The notes: generated by a model not told the origin, from the letters alone. A stretch of 64,000 nucleotides of DNA from Lantana camara (GCA_037501455.1 CM074862.1:85335501-85399500), one strand, 5' to 3'. Counted from the first letter of the stretch, positions 52,931 to 64,000 are shown. Numbers and translations: made by a program.

Positions 52931-55843
52931 TATGGAAAGGAATGCAAAAATGAAGAGCAAGGATATTGTGGCGGCGGCCGTAGCTCGTGGTTTGAACGGT
53001 AAGCAGAAACTTATGTTTAATTGGATCACTAAGTTGTAATAACTAGTGTAGACTGTAAACCGACCAAATTCAGGAAGTATTTCATTTGTAGACGAATATA
53101 TGTTTCATGTATTTATGAAGTTGCTTTAGACGTTTCATCCCCCAATGAGAAATCTTATGCATCTCTATGTCGGTTGGTTCTGTAAGGAACGATTTTCGTA
53201 TATAAGTAGTGGAAAAACGCATACAATGCGAGGTTCGAGTTCAGGGCCTGGAGTTATATATAAGGGGAGACCTCGTTAATAACCTCACGGTCACTTGACT
53301 GGTATCTACCCCTCCCCCCCCCCCAAAAAAAAAAAAAAAAAAGTTCAGAGTCTGGAGTTATCCATGATTTGTTTGACACTATACACCAGGTACTCACTCT
53401 CAATCCTAATTGTTTTCATGCGTTGTTGCAGTTAGATTGCCAAAGAGAAGTTGTAAATGTCAAAGTCATTTAGCTGGTAGAATTGGGTTAGAAACCATCA
53501 GATTATCCAGGCCAGTTGATAGCATTCCCACACAACACGTCTATAATATTTGAATACATTAGGGTAAAAGGAAATATGTATTGTCTGGTTGTTGAATTGC
53601 CAATTTCAGTAAACGTCATACTATTTGGCAAACGGTAACCTTTTCTTCTAGATTACCATGTTGTTTGAAACTTGTTCTGGGCGATTCAGTCAATTATTTT
53701 TCCTTTTAGGAAATGGATCGAAAATTCCTTATACTATGGAGATTTACAGTGAGGAGATAAGTGACTTGTTAGCTCCCAAGCATAGAAAGCTGCAGATTCA
53801 TGAAAGTAAACTTTGATATTGTTACTGTGAAGACGAGTATGTAGATATGTAATGATCCTAGTTTTGGAAATGAAGCGAGCAATCTTTGTTGCCGGACTGA
53901 GAGAAGAAATTGTGGCGTCTGCTAAACAAGTCCTTGAGCTTATGGAGTGTAAGTTTTATACATTATATTCTATAATTACTAACAGTCCATATTTTTTAAG
54001 ATTAGAATTTGGTAATGGGACAAGTGATCTGTTCATTCCCGTCTCAAATAAGTAAGAGATGATGGAATTTCATCTCCTGTTTTTGCTTAGTTATTCATAT
54101 AGTTTGGGGCAAAAACTGACCTTTTCTTTCTAATATCAAATTTACAGCTAATCGTCATATTGGAGAGACAACTATGAATGTGCATAGTAGTAGCCTAGTA
54201 GGTCACACACAATATTCCGCATGGTAAGCTTGTTATTTGTCTATTCTTGTCATACTTAATTGTGGCATTTTGATTAAGCTAATCAAGAATTCTTTGAGAC
54301 AAATTATTGAGAGTAGGGAGAAAACAGATGATGCAGAAGCAAAATTCTGATGCGACACAGTTCGTGTTTATGTCTTGGTATTTGTCTTATTTAGTTTATT
54401 CATCAATAATATGTTGGTTGGAGTCAAAGAACTTTTCATATTTTTCCTTTTTGACAATTTAGTTCCTGTCTGTTACAGGAAAAGAAAGTCCATTTAATTT
54501 ATGTGATTTCAAGTTTTAATTGCCACTATTTTTTAACTTATTTATTTTCTGGTTCTAATTGAGTGAGATTTGTAGAATTTGATAGATCTTGCTGGGTCAG
54601 AAAGGGCTGCAAAGACTGGAGCAGAAGGTGTTCGCTTAAAGGAGGGCTCGTATATCAATAAAAGCTTGTTGATGTTAGGAGTTAGGACCCGTGATAAAGA
54701 AACTGAGTGAAGGTGCTGAGAGCCAAGGGTATGTATGAAGAGGCCCTACATCAGATATTGAAAACTAAGATTTTAAAACCATGACTTGTAAACCGAAAAT
54801 ATTACAGAGGGCATGTCCCATATCGAGACAGTAAACTCACACGAAGTCTACAACCTGCATTGGGTGGAAATGCAAATACTGCTATCATATGCAATATAAC
54901 ACTTGCACAGGTGAATATGTTGATTAGTAAATTAACTTTAATCTAGTTTGAACTTTATGTTGATCTCTGCAACCATGAAAATGCGAGGCCACTGGCTATT
55001 ATATTTGTACTCTTTAGTACTTAGTTTTTCATTATTTTGTGTAAGTTAGCATCAAACCGGTCTTTGTGTCCTTTGTCGCTGATGGAGGAGTGAACGGTTT
55101 TAAGTAGTCCCTAGTTATTTGCTATAGAACAACCAATTTTTATAGGGAAATGTAATGTACTTACATAGTAATGGCTGATTTAGGATGGGGTAATCCTATA
55201 GGGTAAAAAGATAGTCTTAAGATTTATACAAGTATGGGTAGCTAGGGGTAACACGTTAATTACCCCAACAGTTTCTTCGCTATGAGTGCGTAATTCTTTT
55301 TCTGTGGACGAACATGTATATGTTACCGATAACTCAGTTATATACTACAAAATACCTTAGCTTAGGTATCCCACATATGGTTGTTTCATGTTTTTTCCTA
55401 TTTTGTATAGGACTTATCTAGTTATCTTACAACCGGAGCCATTTAGTTGTGGTCTAGTCTTACTTACAAATGAGAGCGAGGCTCTTTACCGACTCAGATA
55501 CATGTTTGTTATATGTCATCTCTATCCTTATTTCACCTTGATAGGAATGAGAATTTTGAAATTGGAAAAATCTATCTCCTTTTTCTTATTAAGGCTTAAC
55601 TTCCTCTAGTTTTTGTTGTTGCTGCTGCTATTTCTCTTTATGTATAATTTGGCTCCACTTTTTGCAGATTATTCTTACGAAGATTTTCCTTTGGCATACT
55701 TGCCTACATATTAATCCTTTATTCGAGGCATTTTGTGATCTTTTATTTAAATGCAGATCCATTCTGATGAGACCAAAAGACAAAAGTAGTCTTCACTTTG
55801 CTAGCAGAGCACAACGTGTGGCAAACTATACTGAAGTGAATGA
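52931..55843 (+). pseudogene. KIN-7-type kinesin motor-domain pseudogene
   Basis: Exon remnants on plus in the order of a kinesin motor: SKDIVAAAVARGLNG with a GTAAGC donor (to 53000); MEIYSEEISDLLAPKHRKL (about 53709-53807); FVAGLREEIVASAKQVLELM (about 53880-53950); NRHIGETTMNVHSSS (about 54150-54225, switch I); [18 protein letters not shown] and [10 protein letters not shown] (about 54577-54730, switch II); [20 protein letters not shown] (about 54808-54910); SSLHFASRAQRVANYTEVNE (about 55757-55843). The text matches plant CENP-E-like KIN-7 microtubule motors. The N terminus, the P-loop exon (GQTNSGKT) and everything after the neck are missing; a small deletion near 53735 and frameshifts near 54690 and 55790 break the frame. 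It cannot make a motor. Confidence 0.85.
53258..53342 (+). mobile_element. Short SINE-like retroposed insertion in the kinesin pseudogene
   Basis: About 85 bases ending in a C run and an A18 tail are bracketed by near-identical 19-base repeats, GTTCAGGGCCTGGAGTTAT (53239) and GTTCAGAGTCTGGAGTTAT (53343), two mismatches. A poly(A) tail plus a long target duplication is the hallmark of L1-driven retroposition. No internal promoter boxes are clear. Confidence 0.55.
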
Positions 55844-55959
55844 GGTATACCCTTGGAATCCCCGAAGTCCAGCTAGTTGTAATCTTAGACTCCATTCACA
55901 AATTTTAGAAGTTCCATAACAATTAAGGATCACTAATTATTCTATTAGTGGTGATTCCA

Positions 55960-57506
55960 GGCTTGGGATCCCCTGTTATACCACCCTGTTGCATCTCCTA
56001 ATAATACCATTGGATTTATGACACGTGGACTAAAAATAAAACACATGCCCAACACAGAATTAATTCTCTCTCTTCATTTTAACTTCCGCTATCCAAACTG
56101 ACGTCTCTCTCTAATAAACACAACACATATTACAAAAACAGATCGAAATATGCATCTCCAAATGTCACAATTCTACAAATCTTGGAATGAGCTTAATTAG
56201 GGTCTAGTCCCTCGCTCAGAAACCCTTGTCGCGGATCTCGCAGATGAATCTGTTCCTCGCCATCAAGGATTTGGTGATAGTGCAATCACTTCTGCATCTG
56301 GATCTGCAAATTAATGAGATTATTATATAGTTAATTGATTAACACTATAACTGAGAGCTTAATTACCAGGTGTACCAGGTAGGTTTGTTCGATTCTTGCT
56401 GGAAGGGTTGGTGTGTGAGGTGGGATTAAGGTTAGGGTTTATAATGGTTTCGAGTTCTTGAGGGGAACTAATTACTTTTGCTGAATTAATGGAATTGAGA
56501 ACAAAAAACGCATCATCGCCAAACATTTTTGAAGGAAAAACAAAAGGAACCAGGTTTTAATTTATTTTTAAAAAGATCGCCAATTACAAATAGATAAATC
56601 TTAATCTTGGTGAAATTCTATAAACAAAGTGTGATCGTGACAAAAATCTCTGCTTGATGATCGATCGAGAGATCCGACGCGATCACTCTATTTGTTGATG
56701 GGGAAACGGCCGCCTGACTGCTCGAGTTCTGCAAAGGTCGACGAACGTGAGCTCCGAGGCCAACTCGGGGAAGATGGGTGTAAGATCCGGGTTGGCACTC
56801 CGACGCTCAAGTAAGGATCGGTAAGGATGATCGAAAAGATTGAGTGGTGAAAAGTGCTAGGTGAGAAAACTTACCGTGCAATAAATGAGGAGGGGGTATT
56901 TATATAGAGAGGAAAGAGAAGTTACCGCATCGACGTGGCGGCATGGGGGGCTGCCAGGTGCCCCATTAAGGCCTTGCATTAAATGCTCGGTCGGCCACTA
57001 CGCTAGTGGAATGATGCGCTGGTCAGTCGGAGACGGTGGGTCGATCCCGACGTGTGCGATTAGTCCGAGCATTTGGGTCGATACTCTTGTGAGGTAATTC
57101 TCGCGGGGTAAATGGGCCTCTGAGTTGGAGGGTCGAGAGGTGATCTCCGAACGAGAATTGATCACCGATCATCCACGTGGGGCAAGGTGATTGGCTTAGA
57201 CCGACAGCGGGTACGTGCCACGTCAAAGTGTATGTGCTAAAATAAATCAAAAATTAATATGTTTATGTTCGTAAACTTTGAATCTTGTAGAAATCTGAAT
57301 GTTAGAGATGCAGATTTCTGACTGTTCATTAGAGATGAGTCATGAGAGAGAGATTTCTAAGTCGTCAATTTGGATAACAGAAGTTAAAATGAAGAGAGAG
57401 AATTAATTTTGTGTTGAGCATGTGTTTTATTTTTAGTGCACGCGTTATAAATCCAATGGTATTAACAGGAGATGCAATAGGATGGTATAACAGGGGATCC
57501 CAAGCC
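55960..57506. mobile_element. MULE-like TIR element with a GC-rich interior
   Basis: Ends GGCTTGGGATCCCCTGTTAT and its complement; flanked by the perfect 10-bp duplication GGTGATTCCA (55950-55959, 57507-57516). The inverted arms extend at least 150 bases. The interior (about 56640-57240) is GC-richer and contains CACTCCGACGCTCAAGTAAG and a TATA-like TATTTATATAG at 56898, features I associate with plant LTR promoters, so it may hold an LTR piece. A second leader-like part (56200-56500) has no credible frame. No transposase. Confidence 0.8.
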
Positions 57507-57516
57507 GGTGATTCCA

Positions 57517-60150
57517 GTATGTTTGTGTTAAATTATAATGTATTTTCTAGAATAATCTCTAGAATTTTCTATAAATATTTAGCTAGATATTATTTAGATT
57601 TAATGTCCTAGACTATTATAGAAAGTACTGAGCGCATCTAGAATAATCTAGAAAAATAATCACAGACTTAAATAGCTAATATATCAAGATTAAAGAATTG
57701 TAAAGAATTATTAGCCCATAATGGCAAGTCGGTGTATCTCCTATACATATGTAAAGTTGGATCATTTTGTAATGAATGAAAACTTCATTCAAAAACCTCC
57801 ACTAAAACAATTTTCTAACTTCCGTTCAATATCATTTCCCCTCCATATTTATTCCTACATTTTCTATATCCTTAAATAGCCCAATTTATTTTAGGTTCAG
57901 TAATTCATAACTCCCTGAGTTACAGTTTACTCCTTTATGTAAAAATTTTTTATACTAATTCTCTAATTTAACTTTACAATTTGATTTCGCTTCCCACTTA
58001 CCTAAATTGACTGCAATACCCTTACTTATTTCGTTTTCCTTTACATACTTCATTTTAAAAATCGGTACTTTAATTTTGATGAGTAATACTCTATTTTTAA
58101 ATTTGAATACTTAAAAACGTAAGTAGTTTAACTTTTACAAACAATACTCTTTTTTATTTTTATTTTTCTTATTTTTTCTTCTCGTAATTCAATTTTAAAC
58201 GTGAGTATTTTAGCATTTGCAAATAATACTCTACTTTTAAATATGAATACTCTATTTTATAATTTGTATACTCTGTTTCATAATTCGGAAACATTATAAT
58301 ACTCTATTTTATAATTTGGATACTTTATTTTATAACTTCAAATATTCTATTATTCATAATCTGGATACTTTATATTGTCGAATTAATACTTCAAAATATA
58401 AATCAACAATTATTTTTTACCCCACCATCCACCTACACAAGAAAAAAAAAAAGATAATTAATTTTTACATATCAAGAATGAAAATAATATTTTGAAATAT
58501 TAACATACAAAATAAAAGTATAAAATCATGTATATAAGGTATTATGTTAACAAAATGGTTTCTGAGATGGAAGAGTGGTGTGTCATGACATTTCCCGTTA
58601 TGTCTCAAGGATAGTTTAATAGTTTTATACGAAATGGGAAGTGAACTAAAATTATGCAGTTCGTATAAAATTATGCAAGTAAACTGGGGAGTTAGTAAGA
58701 TGAATTTTTGGAGTGGGGAGTTAACTAAAATTTGAGTCACCATGTGAGGAGATTTCCCACATTTTCCCTAAATAAATTTATTGGGTCTTTATGATAATAT
58801 TAATACTTAGAGTTCTACTTTTTATAAATTATTATTCATCAGAGAAGATAATTAATATTTGAAAGAAGAAAAAATAATTAATTGTTTATGAGAAAAAATC
58901 TTAGATAATGTGAGATAAGCAGAGTCCAACTTCATAATTATATCATGTTCCAGTATTAAGCATATATATGTTTACCAAACAAAATAAAATTAAGCATATA
59001 TATATATATATAAGGTTTTGACTTTTGACTATGATTATAGTTTAATTTAATTATATTCCAGCCTTTTCATTTAATTCGACCATTATTGATAGAAGTTTTG
59101 AAATAATTACACGATGTTACGCATGTTACCTTGATTTTCTAGTACTTCAATATGTAGACACTATGATTCCTATGATCATAATGCGGACAGCCGGACGGGA
59201 CGCTATGATTCCTATGATCATAATTTAACAGGTGATAATAACATAACAGAAAAATACCATATGGCTTATATATTCCTCGTTTTTATCTCTATCTTTTTTT
59301 TTTTTTTTTTCCCTTCTCTTCTCTCTAATACGATTAGAATGTATTTTGTTTATCTTAATTTAAATCCTAATTTGGTTAGCTTTTGGAGTTACTTTTTAAT
59401 ACATTATTTTTATGCACAATTTATTCAAAAAGATTGTAATCTCATTCAGTCATTTGCCCTCCTCCAGACCGGCTCGGAATATTTTATTTCATATTTGGGT
59501 TTTTTTTCCCTATTTTACTTATATACATATCACATATCAAGTGTATTAATAGACGGTTGAGATTAGAAAATTGATCTTTTAAATCTTTTCTATATTACAG
59601 TTGTTTCTCTCTCCTAATTTAGATTATCTATTAATAGATTTGGAAGGAGATGCAACACAAATATGAGATAAGAGATCCCAAACTAAAAACTTTGGTCTCT
59701 TTTAATCTCAATTACCCTTTTGCCAAATCCAATTTTATCTCAAATTAGTATTTGCATGGCATCCAATTCATGAATATAATCACTCAAAAAAAAAAAAAAA
59801 AAAAATGTGAGTCTTGACTCTTGAGAGCCACCATTAAAAGGGAAATGAAAAATAAAATATACTTAAAACAACTTATGTTAACGAGACAAATCAGATAATT
59901 TAGTAATCTAGTAGTAATTTATAAAAAGTTTGAATTTTTCTTAAAAGTCACATGTATTGTTTCACGGATAAGATCCTAAATATTAAAACAAAGATAAGAT
60001 AATATAATGATGTGAGTATAAATACATGTTCCATGTCTGGAATCTGTTGATAAAGGAGAGTAATCAATTATTGATCAGATGGCAGCACATGCCCGTGTTC
60101 TCTTCCGACGTTCATGCCACCGCTACATTAGTTTTCTCCTTTAATGCCAG
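57517..60150. other. AT-rich intergenic region
   Basis: No credible gene. It contains repeated ATACTCTATTTTATAATTTG-like text (58090-58360), a 22-base direct repeat (59161 and 59203), poly-T at 59289 and poly-A at 59786. A repeated GGGGAGTTA text near 58690-58720 is of unknown origin. Confidence 0.6.
59161..59224. repeat. 22-bp direct repeat containing a dyad
   Basis: CTATGATTCCTATGATCATA(AT) at 59161-59182 and 59203-59224, exact copies, each with the dyad TATGATCATA; the 20-base spacer is GC-rich. Confidence 0.8.
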
Positions 60151-60170
60151 ATTCCTCCCTCCTTCACCCC

Positions 60171-60178
60171 ATATAAAC
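60171..60178 (+). promoter_or_regulatory. TATA box of the LRR gene
   Basis: CCCCATATAAACAC about 100 bases before the start codon. A CT-rich leader follows (CACTCTCTCT at 60212). A ten-codon upstream frame starts at 60225 and could lower translation. Confidence 0.6.
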
Positions 60179-60272
60179 ACTTCACAACTCAGTACACTTG
60201 TTCACTGTATCTCACTCTCTCTACATGTATATTATATACACACATAGATATAGATAGATAGTATAGTCTTGC

Positions 60273-61310
60273 ATGCATTGCATAGTAATGAGACTTACCA
60301 GGAGATACAATGCGTTGCTGATTACAAGCACCCTTCTGCTGATTTCTTCCCTTTGTGCTAATGGCAGAGAGGCGCCATCCACGACTGACCACGAGGCGGT
60401 GACGGCCTTCAGAGACTCACTCGGCGGTGCTATCGCCGCCGGGTGGGCCGGCGGCGACTCCTGCACGTGGCGCGGAATCTTCTGCGATCCCGACACTCAT
60501 CGCATCACCGACATTGTCCTCCGGGCCGACGACGCTCAGGCTATCGGAAACGAAAAGACCGGTTCGACCGGTGACTGGACCGGCCTCATCTCCGAGTCCC
60601 TCTGCCACCTCGATCAGCTCGCTACGCTCATCGTCACCGACTGGAATGCCATCTCCGGCGAGATCCCCGCCTGCATCACCTCCCTCACCCGCCTCCGCCT
60701 CCTCGATCTCTCCGGCAACGGAATCTCCGGCGCCATCCCCTCCGACATTGGAAAACTCAAGCAACTCGTGGTGCTGAACCTCGCGGACAACCAGATCTCC
60801 GGCTCCATCCCCTCCTCCGTCGGCAACCTTCGCTGGCTGAAGATTCTCGACATCAGCAACAACAAACTCTCCGGCGAGATCCCCTCGGAGATCGGGAAAT
60901 TGAAATGGCTGAGCCGCGCGATACTGTGTCAGAACCAACTCACCGGCGCAATTCCTTCCTCGATCACGAGCCTCTCGAGGATAGCCGACCTGGATCTGTC
61001 GTCGAACCGGCTTTCCGGGGCGATTCCAGACCGATTCGGATCGATGCGGATTCTATCTACGCTCAACCTCGACTCGAACCAACTGAGCGGTGAAATTCCG
61101 GCGAATTTGTTCAGCAACAAGGGTTTGAGTTACTTGAATCTCAGCCGAAATGCTTTGGAGGGAAAGGTCCCTGATAGTTTTAGCCCGGATAGTTACTTCA
61201 TAGTGCTGGATTTGTCGCACAACAAGCTTTGCGGTGAAGTTCCCAAGGCTATAGAATCGGTTAAGTACATGGGCCATTTGGATTTGAGCAACAATAACTT
61301 TGAAGCATAG
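60273..61310 (+). CDS. DRT100-like leucine-rich-repeat protein (secreted), short C terminus
   Basis: A 345-residue intron-less frame. Residues about 12-31 are a hydrophobic signal peptide (LLITSTLLLISSLCANG), followed by the LRRNT_2 cap (DHEAVTAFRDSLGG, GGDSCTWRGIFCDPDTHRITDI) and nine full plant-type LRRs (LxxLxLSxNxLSGxIP) plus the start of a tenth, ending SNNNFEA. The family is named after Arabidopsis DRT100; members are extracellular or endomembrane LRR proteins related to PGIPs, and their real function is unsettled. Usual relatives run about 25-30 residues further, with a last repeat and a Cys-containing cap that are missing here. The start at 60273 is the longest; the Met at 60288 gives a more typical signal peptide and a better -3 base. 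The gene is GC-richer than all its surroundings. A hAT-like element begins 93 bases after the stop. Confidence 0.88.
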   Translation: MHCIVMRLTRRYNALLITSTLLLISSLCANGREAPSTTDHEAVTAFRDSLGGAIAAGWAGGDSCTWRGIFCDPDTHRITDIVLRADDAQAIGNEKTGSTGDWTGLISESLCHLDQLATLIVTDWNAISGEIPACITSLTRLRLLDLSGNGISGAIPSDIGKLKQLVVLNLADNQISGSIPSSVGNLRWLKILDISNNKLSGEIPSEIGKLKWLSRAILCQNQLTGAIPSSITSLSRIADLDLSSNRLSGAIPDRFGSMRILSTLNLDSNQLSGEIPANLFSNKGLSYLNLSRNALEGKVPDSFSPDSYFIVLDLSHNKLCGEVPKAIESVKYMGHLDLSNNNFEA

Positions 61311-61402
61311 GCATGAGTTATGGGACAGTGATTGTTGTATTGATTAATGTCATCTTCAATAATGTTTATACTTCATTTATGTATAATTGATTGAGTTGGA
61401 TG

Positions 61403-62354
61403 CAATGTTTTCAAAACCGGACCGGAGGTGGAACCGGCAAGCCTACTGGTTACCGGTTCGATCGGTTCAACCACCGGTCGAACCGGTATGACGTAATAAA
61501 TAAATAAATATTATTTAATTAATTAAATATATAGATTTATTTATAATTTTTAATACATAAAATACAAAATAATATTTCCTTACACAATATATTAAATAAT
61601 TTACATTTAAAACAAAAAATTATATATTTTTTCACACTATATAAATATTTTTTAATTTTCATAAAAAATAAGACATTTCATAATAACTTAATAATTAACC
61701 TAAACAAAAATAGAGAAAACAAATAAAGAAAAAACTTATATTTTTAACTAAAAGCCCATATGAAACCTTATTAAAAGCCCAAAAACCCAAATTATCATAT
61801 GAAAACCCTATTAAAAGAGAAGATACGCCGCAGAGAAGTAGAACAGGAAGCAAGCACGGTTAATTCTTTTCCCAAGAGGCACAATCAATTCTTCTCTCCT
61901 CTTCAACCTCAAGGGCACAATCAATTCTTCTTTTTTCGTTATCGTAGGTAATCGATTCTCAATTTCTCAGAAGCAATTCATTCTTTACTTTAGTAAAGAA
62001 AGCTTTCTCTCGTCTCTCACCCTTAAATAGGTGTCCTCTAAAAGAAAAACTAAACATATTTGCTATCTAAAATGTCGGAGAAGAATAATCAAAAGGGAAA
62101 AGACTGCGTGAATGCCGGAGAAAAATAACCCAAAAGGAGAAAAGGGGAAAAAAAAAAAAAAAAGTGATTGATTTCAAAAACCGACGATCCGGTCCGGTTC
62201 CCGGCGTGAAAACCGCCGGTTAACCGGCCAGTTTTTCCGGTTCTATACCGGCCCGAAATTCGCCGGTTTTAGATGGTCAACCGGACCGGACAGCTTGCCG
62301 GTCACCGGTTGAACCGGTCCGACCGGCCGGTCCGGTCCGGTTTTCAAAACATTG
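61403..62354. mobile_element. GGACCGG-type hAT MITE next to the LRR gene
   Basis: Ends CAATGTTTTCAAAACCGG and CCGGTTTTCAAAACATTG; perfect 8-bp duplication GTTGGATG (61395-61402, 62355-62362). The subterminal parts repeat ACCGGTCGAACCGG. The middle is AT-rich with no transposase. Same family as 46746-47626. Confidence 0.9.
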
Positions 62355-62362
62355 GTTGGATG

Positions 62363-63428
62363 GAAGAAGTTATATTTTCCTACTGTTTTATGATTTTTAA
62401 CTTAATTTTTATTTTATTTTTTGAATCGATTATTTGTTTGATTTATGTTTTGATTAAACAGTCAAAAGTTCATTATTATAGTTTAATAGAGTGGAGAATG
62501 AAGTCAAAGTAGTGAATTGGAGAGATCACTGATGTGACTTAGAACATTTTTACTTTCACAGAATAAGGCTTATTGGCTAAATACTCGCCCATAAACCATT
62601 CTTTACTTTGAATGTTTGGCTATATGGCTCATTCCCGGAGCCCCGAGAAGCACCTGGAAATGGATGGGGTTTTTTGCCAGCTAAAAAAGTTGTTGTTATA
62701 TAACAAGGTGGGAAGGATTAACTGAATTTACTATGATACCCTTCACTTTTTCTGAAAAATTACCCATCTGTACCCCTACTATTCCCGAGGCCAAAACTCC
62801 CACCATTTTTCCCCAATGTTTCCCGCTAACATTTCATCCTTTTCATTTAGACTTCTTATACACAAGCCCTAATTCAGAACGAGACCTAAAAGGCTCCTGC
62901 GCTTCTGATTCGAGCATTTCGCGTCACTGAAGCAAGTGAGTTGTGAATAATTTTTTTTTTTCTTTATCTCAAACTTATGATGCGAAGGTGGTATACGCTC
63001 GTCGAAGCATTATGCCTGCGCATAAATGCTATCTTACAATTTTCCAATTTCCTGTAGCAGATTGTTGCGTCTGGAGGCTAGTATTGTATACGGCTACGAG
63101 AAATTCTGAAGTTTATATTTTGCTAAGGTGACGTTAATTGACTGATTTCCCTTTGAATGTTCATTTCAGTGTTTCAGGATTTAGACTTGATAATTTTTTG
63201 TGGATGTGATAATGCAATTCGTTTGTGGATATTCTCCGCAAGGCTACAATTAAACTATTTCTAATTTTTGCGAGTTTAATGTTCTTGATATGACAAGCCC
63301 TCTCTGATTTCAGTCACTGCCGCTATTGTTCCTGTTTACAAGGATTTATTGTTATGTGAAATAAGTCGTTTGATGATGCATTTTGTTCTAATTTCAATTA
63401 TGTGTGCTAAACAGAACTGGTTAGTACG
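62363..63428 (+). other. Upstream region and probable 5' leader of the Harbinger-like gene
   Basis: AT-rich. From about 62870 it looks like a leader: CAAGTGAGT donor near 62937 and later acceptor candidates (TGTAGCAG at 63060, TTTCAG at 63313, CTAAACAG at 63414), so introns may lie in the 5' UTR. No coding sequence recognised before 63429. Confidence 0.45.
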
Positions 63429-63941
63429 ATGGATTCTAAGAAAGCTTTGCTCCTAATTGAACTCATTAAATTTGTGATGTTTGGCATGTTGAGAGATACC
63501 ATGTTACTTCTATCACTTGTTGACACAAAAAGACGTAGAATAGACGATGGGTCTGGTCCATCCTATAGTTTGAAAGAGAGTATGCCTGCCCGGATAGAAT
63601 ATCTTGATCGTGTAACGAGACAATCTGAAAGAAAATGCATTAATCTGCTCCGGATGGGTAGGAACGCTTTAGGCCGCCTTTATCTTGTCTTTCGTGAGGT
63701 TGGGGGTTTAACCGATAGTCGGGAGGTCACTTTCGTGGAACAGGTATGCATATTCCTTGGTGTTGTATCACACCATAAGAAGAACTCTGTAGCTGAGTTT
63801 GACTTTAATCGATCTGGCCGTACCATGTCGAAGTATTTTCACATTGTTTTAAAGACCGTGTTGAAACTCCATGAACTCTTCATTGCGAAAACAAAACCAA
63901 TTGAGGCCGGCAGCACAGACCATACATGGAAATGGTTCGAG
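63429..63941 (+). CDS. PIF/Harbinger-derived nuclease (HARBI1-like), first coding exon, partial
   Basis: A 171-residue open exon from ATG at 63429 to a GTAATT donor at 63942. The C-terminal two thirds match the N-terminal part of plant HARBI1-like/DUF8040 proteins: NLLRMGRNALGRLYLVFREV, VTFVEQVCIFLGVVSHHKKN, FDFNRSGRTMSKYFHIVLK, HELFIAKTKP and finally TWKWFE, after which relatives continue with the LGALDGTHI start of the DDE nuclease in the next exon. The exon is intact, so it may be a functional transposase or a domesticated gene; the catalytic part lies beyond the window. No terminal inverted repeat is seen on the left within 1 kb. Confidence 0.75.
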
Positions 63942-64000
63942 GTAATTTCATATTAAGTATTCGTATCAGTTGAATTAAATATGTTATATGCCTTTTTATT

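Noticed and set aside
60417..60938. 173-codon minus frame and 116-codon plus frame over the LRR gene
   Set aside because: Shadow frames of a GC-rich coding sequence; the LRR protein in the main plus frame is unambiguous.

Overview
This is a repeat-dominated window from a nuclear plant genome, almost certainly a eudicot. The evidence is the set of element families (Tekay-like Ty3/gypsy, Tork/Angela-like Ty1/copia, TRIMs, a plant L1 LINE with RNase H, hAT and MULE MITEs), plant-type introns, and a DRT100-like leucine-rich-repeat gene. Only two loci look like possible working genes: the LRR gene at 60273-61310 (+) and the first coding exon of a PIF/Harbinger-derived nuclease gene at 63429-63941 (+), which runs off the right edge. 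A KIN-7 kinesin pseudogene lies at 52931-55843.

Layout. 1-6584: a minus-strand Ty3/gypsy element with gag but no pol, with long LTRs, the left one cut by the window edge. 6601-11665: a truncated minus-strand L1 LINE with broken reading frames. 11958-46575: what I read as one very large Mutator-like element (MULE). It has degenerate terminal inverted repeats, a minus-strand transposase gene (exon 1 at 46224-46246, exon 2 at 33850-36114) and a minus-strand DUF1985/Ulp1-like (C48 peptidase) gene (27748 down to 16197). This pairing is known from Kaonashi/KI-type MULEs. At least eight younger elements sit inside it: a hAT element, a solo gypsy LTR, a gypsy fragment, a MULE MITE, two TRIM insertions (one a three-LTR tandem), a long foldback element and a complete copia element. 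Removing them leaves a MULE of about 12 kb. 46746-51727: a hAT element, a solo copia LTR and a second hAT element holding a nested MITE. 52931-55843: the kinesin pseudogene. 55960-57506: another TIR element with a 10-bp target duplication. 57517-60150: AT-rich intergenic sequence. 60171-64000: the LRR gene, a third GGACCGG-type/hAT-like insertion just after it, and the Harbinger-like exon.

Two signals are not explained by ordinary annotation. First, a family of short palindromes, around ATCGAGTACTCGAT and ATCTAGTACTAGAT, recurs across the MULE. It forms a tandem array of four units of about 297 bp near one end and small clusters in the introns and spacers of both MULE genes; I saw none in the coding exons. 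Second, two related gypsy LTRs each carry a cluster of six 16-bp palindromes, GGGAACGGCCGTTCCC and variants. In several copies of the second LTR the bases flanking the core differ between copies yet remain complementary across the dyad, as if the dyad symmetry itself were maintained.

Most insertion boundaries rest on target-site duplications read directly from the sequence: 5 bp for LTR elements, 8 bp for hAT, 9-10 bp for MULE-type. Domain names come from motif recognition by eye, with no database search.
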